Shown here in pieces: positions 17,537-25,402 of a DNA stretch of 64,000 bases (the stretch's first letter is position 1; each line of letters begins with the position of its first letter). The notes under the pieces are model-generated. The model was not told the DNA's origin. It saw only the letters and a program-made list of their open reading frames with translations, and searched no databases. This DNA is from JAPLDB01 sp038206355 (GTDB lineage: Bacteria > Bacteroidota > Bacteroidia > AKYH767-A > 2013-40CM-41-45): contig JBBRAY010000016.1 in assembly GCA_038206355.1 (NCBI GenBank), forward strand, positions 1 to 64,000, given 5' to 3'. A program made the position numbers and the translations under genes.

Positions 17537-19936
17537 TTAATGATTCACAACAATTCTTTTTATTGCTGAGGAACCGTCAGCAGATAATTTTATAAGATAG
17601 AATCCTGCAGCAACATTTTTTACATCAACATCTACAGTGTGTAATCCTGCGTTTTGTTTCTGTTCAAAGATCTGCTTCACTTCTCTTCCCATCAGGTCAT
17701 ATAATACTAAAGTAACAGTATGATTTTCATTCAGCGCATACGCAATCTTCAATACAGAAGAGGCAGGATTCGGATAAGCGTCAATTGCTGAAATGCTGTT
17801 GGATGCTTCTTCAACTCCCAGCAGTCGCAATGCAAACATACTGTCGCACTGTGTATAAATAATACCATTTATTTCCACGTCAACACAAACCCAGTACCAG
17901 CCGGTAGTGGAATACTGATGTGATAAATTGTTTCCTGTGCCGGTAGTTCCATCACCAAAATCCCATGTAACTGAAGTGATGTTTCCGCATTGTGACGAGA
18001 CAAAGAAGTTCATGTTTCCGTTGCCCCATCCATTACTGTCGGGTACTGCAATAATTTGTGGCGAACATGCTGCATTGGCTCCCACATATATTGAATCACA
18101 ATAACTTCCTGAACACAATACCAATCCGTTTGAATCGAGTTGAAATACAGTTAGGCATGCATAGTAGACACCGGATGCAGAATACTGATGGTAAGGATCA
18201 GCGATGGTAGAAGAATCGCCGTCACCAAAATTCCATTCATACACGATTCCAGTCAGGTTATTGTTGAACTCATAAAACTGAACACCGTTTGTTGAATCTC
18301 CATTCCATACAAAATAAGGATTGCAGAAAAAACTTGGTCCTACGCTAAGAGAGTCGCAATAGGTAGAAGTGCAATTCCCTGCAGAATCAGCAATGGTAAG
18401 GCATACTGTATAGTATCCGGTGGTTGAATACGAGTGGAAAGGATTCTCAAGGGTCGAAGTCATGTTATCCCCGAAACTCCAGTAGTAATTTGTGCTTCCG
18501 GTAGTACCTGTAGAAATATTCTGGAACTGAAATCCCAGTCCGCTGCTGTCAGGGTACATGCTGAAATTCGCCTGGCAAACCGTATTATTATTTCCGGCAT
18601 AGATCGTACGGCAATAGGAATCAGTACAGGTGACCACTCCGTTGCTTCCTGTTTGAATGGTGAGGCATACAACATAATATCCGCTTTGTGAATAAGTATG
18701 AACCGGATTTTGCTGAGTTGAAGTTTGCCCATCCCCGAAATCCCATGCCCATGAGACAATCGTATCAGTGCCTGATGAAAGGTCGGCGAAGTATGCTGAA
18801 AATAAATTTCCCTGGTAACCCCATTTGGCATTACAGGATGAGCCGCCACCAGGACCAACATAAACACTGTCGCATTCATAAGATGTACATGTTACATTTT
18901 GAAGCTGATCATAAACAGTGATGTACAAACAAACCTGGTACCATCCCTGTGTGGTAAAATTGTGATGGAAGGATAAACCGGTTGCTGAGGTACCGTCACT
19001 GACAGACCATGTATAAACAGTCCATTGATTGGTGCCTGTACTTGTGCTGTAGAAACTAAAACCGTTTCCGGCCGAGTCAGGTATTGCATTAAACGCCGCC
19101 TGACAAATGGCTCCATTTCCTGAACCAACTGAATCACAGAATGTGGAGTAACAATTATTAAGAGAATCAGCGATCGTCAGACAAACATAAAATGGTCCAA
19201 TACTATTAAATATATGTGTAGGGTCTGATTGATATGAATATGTACCGTCACCAAAATCCCAGAAATATCCTGTTGTGAAAAAATTTGTTCCGGTAGAAGT
19301 GTTTACAAAATAATAAGTGCCTGCAGAATCAAAAGCCAAAAACGAAGCCTGACAATTTCCACCGGTTGTTATACTCACGTAATTACAAACCGTATCACTG
19401 CAGTTACCATTAGAAATAGTCAGACAAACGAGGTACTGACCAGCTATTGCATAGGTATGCGTATTGTTTTGTGAATTAGATGTTGAGCCATCACCGAAGT
19501 CCCAGAAATAATTAAGATTTACTCCGGCACTTTGATTGGTAAATGCTACCGTGAGTCCGTTGATTTGAGAACTGAACATTGCATAACAGTTCACAGCATT
19601 GCCACCGGCATATACTGAATCACAAATACTGGAGGTACATCCGTTTGCAGAATCAGAAATAACAAGGCATACCTGATACCATCCTGAAATAGCATACTGG
19701 TGGTACTCCGCAGAAGAAAAGCCCGTGCTGCCATCACCAAAGGACCAGTAATAGTTTGTAAAAATACTCGTGCCCGTGGAAGTGCTTGTAAAACTTACAC
19801 CGCTTCCGGCTGTATCGGGAATGGCGTTAAAAGATGCTACGCATGCAGCATCTGACTTGACTGAAGAAAACAGGCAGAGAAAGAAAAGTAGTGCACCAAG
19901 GGTGCGCGATAAATTTGATTGTAAAATTGTTTTCAT
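17537..19936 (-). CDS. Secreted eight-PKD-domain protein with T9SS sorting domain
   Basis: A 799-residue surface or matrix protein: signal peptide (1-31), eight PKD-type Ig-like repeats of about 85 residues each (recognised by WxFGDG or WSVSDG ... H.Y...G.Y.VCL.I), and a type A T9SS sorting domain (DAYPNPASSVLKI ... AGFYLIKL ... KRIVVNH). Nearly every repeat carries the same cysteines, one in YxVCL and one or two in C(T/S)S.(Y/I)CDS, which suggests a disulfide per domain. PKD arrays usually mediate adhesion or glycan contact; no catalytic domain is present, so an adhesin-like role is inferred. Confidence 0.9.
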   Translation of the reverse strand: MKTILQSNLSRTLGALLFFLCLFSSVKSDAACVASFNAIPDTAGSGVSFTSTSTGTSIFTNYYWSFGDGSTGFSSAEYHQYAISGWYQVCLVISDSANGCTSSICDSVYAGGNAVNCYAMFSSQINGLTVAFTNQSAGVNLNYFWDFGDGSTSNSQNNTHTYAIAGQYLVCLTISNGNCSDTVCNYVSITTGGNCQASFLAFDSAGTYYFVNTSTGTNFFTTGYFWDFGDGTYSYQSDPTHIFNSIGPFYVCLTIADSLNNCYSTFCDSVGSGNGAICQAAFNAIPDSAGNGFSFYSTSTGTNQWTVYTWSVSDGTSATGLSFHHNFTTQGWYQVCLYITVYDQLQNVTCTSYECDSVYVGPGGGSSCNAKWGYQGNLFSAYFADLSSGTDTIVSWAWDFGDGQTSTQQNPVHTYSQSGYYVVCLTIQTGSNGVVTCTDSYCRTIYAGNNNTVCQANFSMYPDSSGLGFQFQNISTGTTGSTNYYWSFGDNMTSTLENPFHSYSTTGYYTVCLTIADSAGNCTSTYCDSLSVGPSFFCNPYFVWNGDSTNGVQFYEFNNNLTGIVYEWNFGDGDSSTIADPYHQYSASGVYYACLTVFQLDSNGLVLCSGSYCDSIYVGANAACSPQIIAVPDSNGWGNGNMNFFVSSQCGNITSVTWDFGDGTTGTGNNLSHQYSTTGWYWVCVDVEINGIIYTQCDSMFALRLLGVEEASNSISAIDAYPNPASSVLKIAYALNENHTVTLVLYDLMGREVKQIFEQKQNAGLHTVDVDVKNVAAGFYLIKLSADGSSAIKRIVVNH

Positions 19937-19961
19937 TTTTTTTGATTTTAGTTTGACGGTT

Positions 19962-19993
19962 CAAATGTAATGCGAGTACCCGTATTGTGCCAA
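19962..19993 (-). promoter_or_regulatory. Promoter of the PKD protein gene
   Basis: On the minus strand TTG (-33) is followed after 21 bases by TACATTTG (-7), a good match to the Bacteroidota TTTG-N19..21-TAnnTTTG arrangement. The -7 box is 25 bases before the ATG. Confidence 0.6.
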
Positions 19994-20019
19994 GTCAATT
20001 TATGGATATTCTTACGTGT

Positions 20020-20155
20020 TCAGCAGCAGCAGCAGCAGAAGAAGAAGAAGAAGAAACAGCGGCAGGAGGCAGGAGGCTGATCCAGTAGTGAGCGCCAATT
20101 CGCAAAAAGAAAATCTGTCCCCGGCGCAGGAACAATAATCAGCCGGTAGCCAGCG
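20020..20155. repeat. Triplet microsatellite and word repeat
   Basis: Six CAG triplets are followed by five or six AAG triplets and then by AACAGCGG, a one-base variant of the AACAGCCG core; AGGCAGGAGGCAGG and AATCAGCCGGTAGCCAGCGG follow. It lies in the 388-base gap between the divergent PKD and lipoprotein genes. No reading frame of consequence uses the triplets. Confidence 0.7.
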
Positions 20156-20309
20156 GTAATAATTATAGTACAATTTGCAATTTATAAGTGCACACTATAC
20201 AATTGTGCATTGTGCATTCGAATTTTCCAGAGCAAATAAAACCTGGTTAATCGCGTTAAGAAGCTTTGAGAAAGGCAAAATAAAAAATAAATTGATTTCG
20301 CCAGAAAAC

Positions 20310-20317
20310 TATCTTTG
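20310..20317 (+). promoter_or_regulatory. -7 box of the beta-helix lipoprotein
   Basis: TATCTTTG, an exact consensus match, ends 7 bases before the ATG at 20325. The transcript would be leaderless or nearly so. Confidence 0.6.
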
Positions 20318-20324
20318 CCACTTC

Positions 20325-21866
20325 ATGAAGAAAAATATTATTGGGCTTGCTGTAGTTGCCATTTTATGCATTGTCTCTTTTAATTCCTGTAAGAAGGATC
20401 AATTACTAACTGATTCGAACGCTTCGCTTGTATTCAGCGAGGATACAATCATGTTTGACACCGTTTTTACGAGTGTTGGAAGTGCTACGCAGGTATTCAC
20501 TGTTAGAAACACGTACAACCAGCCGCTGAAAATTTCTTCCATCAATCTTGCCGGGGGATATTCATCCTTGTACCGACTCAATGTTGACGGCACATCGGGT
20601 AAGTATTTTACAAATGTTGAAATCGGAGCCAATGACAGCATCTGGATTTTTGTGGAAGTTACTATTGATCCAAATTCCCTAAACACACCTCTGATTGCTG
20701 AAGACGCAATCATGTTCAATACAAATGGACATCAACAGCAGGTTCCACTTATTGCGTACGGACAAGACGCACATTTTTTTCCTACCTCCAATTGCGGCGA
20801 AGAGAAGTCCCGTTGTTCACCGCTTTTTAAATTGAAAGATTGCACAGGTAGCAGTCGTTCACTTGTATGGACCAATGACAAACCATATGTTATTTATGGA
20901 TATGCTGTACTTGATTCAGGCTATACATTAACGATTGAAGCAGGGACACGCATTCATTTCCATAATAATTCAGGCCTGATAGTTTTAAATACAGCAAAAC
21001 TTATCGTGAACGGAACCCTTGCAGATCCTGTTACCTTTCAGGGCGATCGTCTCGGAGACCTTTATAAAGATGTACCCGGACAATGGGATAAAATATGGTT
21101 TACGACAATAACCAGTATTGACCTTTCTGTATGCCCGATCAACGACGGACTCATAACAGGGAAAGGTCCGAGTGGAAATATTTTAAACTATGCCGTTATT
21201 AAAAATGGTTATGTCGGAATACAATCTGACTCACTTGTACCTTCTAATCTTCCCGCTGTTACTCTGAATAATACCATCATAAAGAATTTTGCAAGCACAG
21301 CTTTATTCGGTCAGGGCTCCTCAGTAGCGGCGAATAATTGTGTCTTTTCAAATTGTGGCGAATACCTGGGCGCACTTTACTATGGAGGCGCATATTCATT
21401 TCTTCATTGCACTTTTGCCAACTATTGGAACAATTCAAACCGTACTTCCCCTTCGCTTTATCTCCGGAACTATTACACGGAAATCCGACCACTCAGTGCA
21501 TATTTCGGCAACTGTATTATTTATGGTAACCAGGATAATGAAGTAGCGCTTGATTCTTTTCCGATCCCCGGCCATCCGGAATATTTTGATTTTACTTTTG
21601 ACCATACACTTTTCAAAATGGATAATGAGACGTATAATGGAAGTGTGAATCACTACGTCGGATCAATCAGAAATGCAGACCCTCGTTTCAGGGATATTGA
21701 TCATAACTATTACAAAATTGATTCGACTTCGATTGCTGTTAACCTCGGGCTTCAAACCATTACCAATCTGAACTTGCCGCTACTCAACACTGATCTTGAT
21801 GGAAAGCCCAGACCTGCTGTTGGAACAGCTCCCGATGCAGGTGCTTATGAAGATGACAATCAGTAA
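20325..21866 (+). CDS. Outer-surface lipoprotein with right-handed beta-helix
   Basis: A 513-residue lipoprotein. The signal MKKNIIGLAVVAILCIVSFNSCKKD ends in a lipobox whose Cys would be lipidated. Residues about 28-140 form an Ig-like beta domain (SEDTIMFDTVFTSVGS). From about 190 on there are stacked short beta-strand repeats (YTLTIEAGTRIHFHNNSG, GNILNYAVIKNG, NNTIIKNF) typical of a parallel beta-helix, ending in DLDGKPRP...PDAGAYE, a common end of such proteins. Substrate unknown; glycan binding or lyase-like activity is possible but no catalytic motif is visible. The ATG at 20325 is preferred over 20175 because of the signal peptide and the -7 box. Confidence 0.85.
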   Translation: MKKNIIGLAVVAILCIVSFNSCKKDQLLTDSNASLVFSEDTIMFDTVFTSVGSATQVFTVRNTYNQPLKISSINLAGGYSSLYRLNVDGTSGKYFTNVEIGANDSIWIFVEVTIDPNSLNTPLIAEDAIMFNTNGHQQQVPLIAYGQDAHFFPTSNCGEEKSRCSPLFKLKDCTGSSRSLVWTNDKPYVIYGYAVLDSGYTLTIEAGTRIHFHNNSGLIVLNTAKLIVNGTLADPVTFQGDRLGDLYKDVPGQWDKIWFTTITSIDLSVCPINDGLITGKGPSGNILNYAVIKNGYVGIQSDSLVPSNLPAVTLNNTIIKNFASTALFGQGSSVAANNCVFSNCGEYLGALYYGGAYSFLHCTFANYWNNSNRTSPSLYLRNYYTEIRPLSAYFGNCIIYGNQDNEVALDSFPIPGHPEYFDFTFDHTLFKMDNETYNGSVNHYVGSIRNADPRFRDIDHNYYKIDSTSIAVNLGLQTITNLNLPLLNTDLDGKPRPAVGTAPDAGAYEDDNQ

Positions 21867-21872
21867 TTTTTT

Positions 21873-22481
21873 GTGAACGCCATTTTACTTTCAACCGCTT
21901 ACCTCCCTCCTGTCAGTTATTTTTCCTGTCTGGTAAAAGCGGAAAAAATAATTTTTGAAAAGCATGAGCACTATGTAAAGCAGTCGTACCGCAACCGTGC
22001 ATTGATTTATAGCGCCAACGGACTTCATCCGCTTATTATTCCAATCCGCCATGATGACAGGGAAAGAAAACCCATCTGTGAAAAGAAAATCAGCTACGAT
22101 GATCCCTGGCAGAAAATTCACTGGCGCACACTGACAAGTTCATACCGCAACTCTCCTTACTTTGAATATTTCGAAGATGCGTTCAGGCAATTTTACGAGA
22201 TAAAAACAGAAACACTTTTTGAATTTAATTTTCAGTTACTTGAAAAAATTCTTTCCCTGCTCAGGATACCTTTCAATCCGGAATTTACAACTGAATACAA
22301 AGCCGCTTTTTCACCTGAGGTAACGGATTATAGAAATTTATTTACGCCATCCATCAGAAAAGAACTCCCTGAGTACAAGCAGGTATTTACCGACAGAGCC
22401 GGATTTATTTCTGACCTGAGTATTTTGGATTTGCTTTTTAATAAAGGGATGGAGACTAAAAATTATCTGGCTGGGATCTGA
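21873..22481 (+). CDS. WbqC family protein
   Basis: A 202-residue member of the WbqC-like family (PF08889), whose genes often lie in surface-polysaccharide or lipid-related loci; the biochemical function is unsettled. The N-terminal LLSTAYLPPVSYFSCL and the central KISYDDPWQKIHWRTLTSSYRNSPYFEYF (quoted as two parts of the same conserved block) are characteristic. The start is a GTG 6 bases after the stop of the lipoprotein gene, so the two are probably co-transcribed. It converges with hutH with only 2 bases between the stops and no visible terminator. Confidence 0.85.
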   Translation: MNAILLSTAYLPPVSYFSCLVKAEKIIFEKHEHYVKQSYRNRALIYSANGLHPLIIPIRHDDRERKPICEKKISYDDPWQKIHWRTLTSSYRNSPYFEYFEDAFRQFYEIKTETLFEFNFQLLEKILSLLRIPFNPEFTTEYKAAFSPEVTDYRNLFTPSIRKELPEYKQVFTDRAGFISDLSILDLLFNKGMETKNYLAGI

Positions 22482-22483
22482 GA

Positions 22484-23962
22484 TTACCCAAAAAGAAATC
22501 CCCTTGTCCGCTTTATATCCTCGTATAAAATACGGTCCTGTTTCATAAAGCTCACTTCCTTCCGGAAATCACCAACTAATTCTTCAATGGCAGGTGAACT
22601 TTTCAATGGCTTCCTGAATTCCAGTGCCTGAGCGGCATTCAGCAGCTCTATTGCCAATATCGTTTTTACATTTTCAACAACGCGGAAAACTTTTGTTGCT
22701 GCATTTGCTCCCATACTTACATGGTCTTCCTGTCCGTTGGAAGAAGTAATGGAATCAATTGAAGACGGCGTACAGAGTTGTTTATTCTGACTTACAATAC
22801 TTGCTGCGGTATACTGTGGTATCATTAATCCACTGTTTAGTCCGGGATCGGCAACAAGGAATGGCGGCAATCCGCGCTGACCGGAAATCAACAAGTATGT
22901 TCTTCTTTCGCTGATGCTTCCCAGTTCAGCCAATGCAATCGCCAAAAAATCGAGCGCAAGCGCAAGCGGTTGTCCGTGAAAATTACCACCGGAAATGATT
23001 TTGTCTTCGTCAGGAAAAATGGTCGGGTTATCGGTAACAGAATTAATTTCCGTTTCCATTACCATTGCCGCGTAATGAATGGCGTCGCGTGAAGCACCAT
23101 GCACCTGCGGTATGCAACGGAATGAATAAGGATCCTGGACGTGCTCTTTTTTTCGTTTGATAATCTCACTGCCCTTCAGCAAATCATTCATGTGCTTCGC
23201 CACTTCCTGCTGACCATCATGTGGGCGAATTTTATGCAATAATGGACTGAAAGGATCAATACGTCCGTCGTATGCATCAAGCGAAGTTGCGCCAATGATA
23301 TCAGCAAGCCGGGCAATGTTAAAACTATGCATCACGCACCATACACCATATGCGCTCATGAACTGTGTTCCGTTCAGCAAGGCAAGACCTTCCTTTGACT
23401 GAAGTTGAATTGGCTTCCAACCCAGTTTCTTCAAAACAGATTTTGCGCTTTGCTTTTTACCGTTGTAATAAACTTCGCCTTCACCGATTAATGGTAGTGA
23501 AAGATGCGCAAGCGGAGCAAGATCTCCCGAAGCGCCCAACGATCCCTGCTGATACACGACAGGAAGAATATCATGATTAAAAAAATCAATGAGTCGTTGA
23601 ACGGTATCAACCTGTACTCCTGAATTTCCATAACTCAGACCCTGAATTTTCAGGAGTAACATCAACTTCACAATTTCACCCGGAACCTCTTCCCCCGCAC
23701 CACAGGCATGGCTCATCACCAGGTTGCGCTGCAATGCGCCGAGGTCATTCTTTGAAATTGATTTGTTGTACAATGAACCAAAGCCCGTATTGATGCCATA
23801 AACAGGCGCATCAATCGTTTTCAGTTTCCCGTCAAGGTATTTCCTGCACTTCTCAATTTTTGATTTTGAGTCCGGAGACAATTTCAATTTTGTACCGGAA
23901 GAAAAAATTTCCGAAACGGTATCGAAATCAAGTTCCGCAGATGTGATTTGGTGTAAACTCAT
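22484..23962 (-). CDS. hutH: Histidine ammonia-lyase
   Basis: A 492-residue enzyme that deaminates histidine to urocanate. The MIO electrophile forms from Ala144-Ser145-Gly146 in QGSLGASGDLAPLAHL. The catalytic Tyr is in VYGINTGFG, and SVTDNP and ISGGNFHGQPLA line the active site. No other hut gene (urocanase, imidazolonepropionase) is within the window, although hutH lies directly downstream of hisS, another histidine-binding enzyme. The 46-base spacing from hisS on the same strand makes an ettA-hisS-hutH transcript possible. Confidence 0.94.
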   Translation of the reverse strand: MSLHQITSAELDFDTVSEIFSSGTKLKLSPDSKSKIEKCRKYLDGKLKTIDAPVYGINTGFGSLYNKSISKNDLGALQRNLVMSHACGAGEEVPGEIVKLMLLLKIQGLSYGNSGVQVDTVQRLIDFFNHDILPVVYQQGSLGASGDLAPLAHLSLPLIGEGEVYYNGKKQSAKSVLKKLGWKPIQLQSKEGLALLNGTQFMSAYGVWCVMHSFNIARLADIIGATSLDAYDGRIDPFSPLLHKIRPHDGQQEVAKHMNDLLKGSEIIKRKKEHVQDPYSFRCIPQVHGASRDAIHYAAMVMETEINSVTDNPTIFPDEDKIISGGNFHGQPLALALDFLAIALAELGSISERRTYLLISGQRGLPPFLVADPGLNSGLMIPQYTAASIVSQNKQLCTPSSIDSITSSNGQEDHVSMGANAATKVFRVVENVKTILAIELLNAAQALEFRKPLKSSPAIEELVGDFRKEVSFMKQDRILYEDIKRTRGFLFG

Positions 23963-24008
23963 AATAAAAACTGATACCGCTTATTAATTGAAGTTTATGG
24001 CGGCAATA

Positions 24009-25364
24009 TTATTTTAATCGTTTTAAAAGCTCGTCCATCGTCACCTTGCTTTGTTCTCCCGTAGCCATGTTTTTCACAGTGATTACATTTGTCTTTATCT
24101 CTTCCGAACCAATCAAAGCAACAAATGGTATTTTATTTTCGTCGGCATAGCCCATTTGCTTTTTCATTTTTGCGGTGTCGGGAAAAATCTCAGCGTTAAT
24201 TCCATTCTCTCTTAATTGCATTAACAACTTCAGGCAATGTTTTGCTTCTTCACTTCCAAAATTCACAAACATTATTCTTGTCGAATCAGAAGTGAGGTCA
24301 GGAAATCCTTTCATCTCATCAAGTACGTCGTATATCCTGTCGGCACCGAAAGAAATTCCAACTCCGCTCACATTTGGCAAACCGAAAATTCCGGTGAGGT
24401 CATCGTAACGTCCGCCTCCGCAAATGCTGCCGGTAAAAGTGGAACGCGGATCGGAGACTTTTACTTCGATGATGGCGCCGGTGTAGTAGTTGAGGCCGCG
24501 GGCAAGAGTGAGATCTAGTTCAAGTCGACAATCGACAGCCAACACTCGACAATTTTCACTAATAGTAATTACTTCTTCGATTTCAGCAATTCCACTCATT
24601 CCTGTTTTTGAATTGGAAAGGATTGATTTCAGTTGAGAAAGTTTCGCAGCGTTGCTGCCTGTCAGGTTTATGATAGGTTGAAGTTGGGCAATGGCACTAT
24701 CTGAAAGTCCTTTCGATTTTAGTTCTTCATTTACTTTTTCCAGACCAATTTTATCAAGTTTATCAATCGCAACTGTGATGTCAATGATTTTATCTTTCTC
24801 GCCGATGACTTCCGCAATGCCGCTGAGGATTTTTCTGTTGTTCAGTTTTATGGAAACGCCGAATTTCAAACCTGAAAAAACATCGGAAATGATTTGAATC
24901 AATTCCACTTCATTCAGCAATGAATCACTTCCGATCACATCTGCATCACACTGATAAAACTCCCTGTACCTTCCTTTCTGGGGACGATCTGCTCTCCACA
25001 CAGGCTGTATCTGAAAACGCTTAAAAGGAAATGTGATTTCGTTCTGGTGTTGAACGACGTATCTGGCAAAAGGAACGGTAAGGTCGTAACGAAGTCCCTT
25101 TTCAGTAATCGCCCCCCACCCCACTGAAGGCGGGACTTCCACAGCGCCGGCTTTCAATCCTGAATTTAAAATCCTGAATAAAAGTTTATCCCCTTCTTCT
25201 CCGTATTTTCCTTCCAGCGTTGAAAGATTTTCCATGGCCGGAGTTTCAATCTGCTTGTAACCATACCGCCGGTAAACATTTCTGACGGTCTCGAAAATAA
25301 AATTCCGCTTCATCATTTCTGACGGAGAAAAATCGCGGGTGCCTTTGGGAATTGAAGGTTTCAA
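24009..25364 (-). CDS. hisS: Histidyl-tRNA synthetase
   Basis: A class II synthetase of 451 residues. The start KPSIPKGTRDFSP, motif 2 region KRFQIQPVWRADRPQKGRYREF (cited in part), the histidine motif LARGLNYYTG and the anticodon domain IFPDTAKMKKQMGYA are all intact. The first codon is TTG at 25364. Two surface segments differ from relatives: residues 71-86 (AGAVEVPPSVGWGAI) and about 271-284 (SENCRVLAVDCRLE). Both are encoded by repeat-like DNA, one GC-rich and one made of 7-nt words. The frame is kept and the catalytic residues are untouched, so the enzyme should work. Confidence 0.95.
   Translation of the reverse strand: MKPSIPKGTRDFSPSEMMKRNFIFETVRNVYRRYGYKQIETPAMENLSTLEGKYGEEGDKLLFRILNSGLKAGAVEVPPSVGWGAITEKGLRYDLTVPFARYVVQHQNEITFPFKRFQIQPVWRADRPQKGRYREFYQCDADVIGSDSLLNEVELIQIISDVFSGLKFGVSIKLNNRKILSGIAEVIGEKDKIIDITVAIDKLDKIGLEKVNEELKSKGLSDSAIAQLQPIINLTGSNAAKLSQLKSILSNSKTGMSGIAEIEEVITISENCRVLAVDCRLELDLTLARGLNYYTGAIIEVKVSDPRSTFTGSICGGGRYDDLTGIFGLPNVSGVGISFGADRIYDVLDEMKGFPDLTSDSTRIMFVNFGSEEAKHCLKLLMQLRENGINAEIFPDTAKMKKQMGYADENKIPFVALIGSEEIKTNVITVKNMATGEQSKVTMDELLKRLK
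24525..24552. repeat. 7-nt word run inside hisS
   Basis: Four heptamers in a row, TCGACAA, TCGACAG, CCAACAC, TCGACAA, which include GACAGCCAAC, the AACAGCCA core of the intergenic runs. The run falls in the variable loop just before the LTLARGLNYYTG motif of HisS and is translated in frame. Confidence 0.7.
25107..25154. repeat. GC-rich repeat-like insert in hisS
   Basis: A segment of unusual composition (CGCCCCCCACCCCACTGAAG then GCGGGACTTCC) inside the hisS reading frame. It encodes the loop PPSVGWGAI, in a position where related HisS proteins have an unrelated variable segment. It resembles the C-rich dispersed elements of some Bacteroidota genomes; the match to a specific family is inference. 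Confidence 0.5.
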
Positions 25365-25372
25365 AATGGGTT

Positions 25373-25401
25373 ACTAATTACTGATTACAAATTAGTAATT
25401 A
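25373..25401. repeat. 7-nt word run between ettA and hisS
   Basis: ACTAATT, ACTGATT, ACAAATT and AGTAATT follow each other at exact 7-base spacing. They fill almost the whole 38-base gap between the ettA stop and the hisS start. Confidence 0.65.
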
Positions 25402-25402
25402 T

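Noticed and set aside
20020..20062. Polyglutamine or polylysine coding tract
   Set aside because: No long open frame with a start crosses the CAG/AAG tract; it lies between divergent genes.
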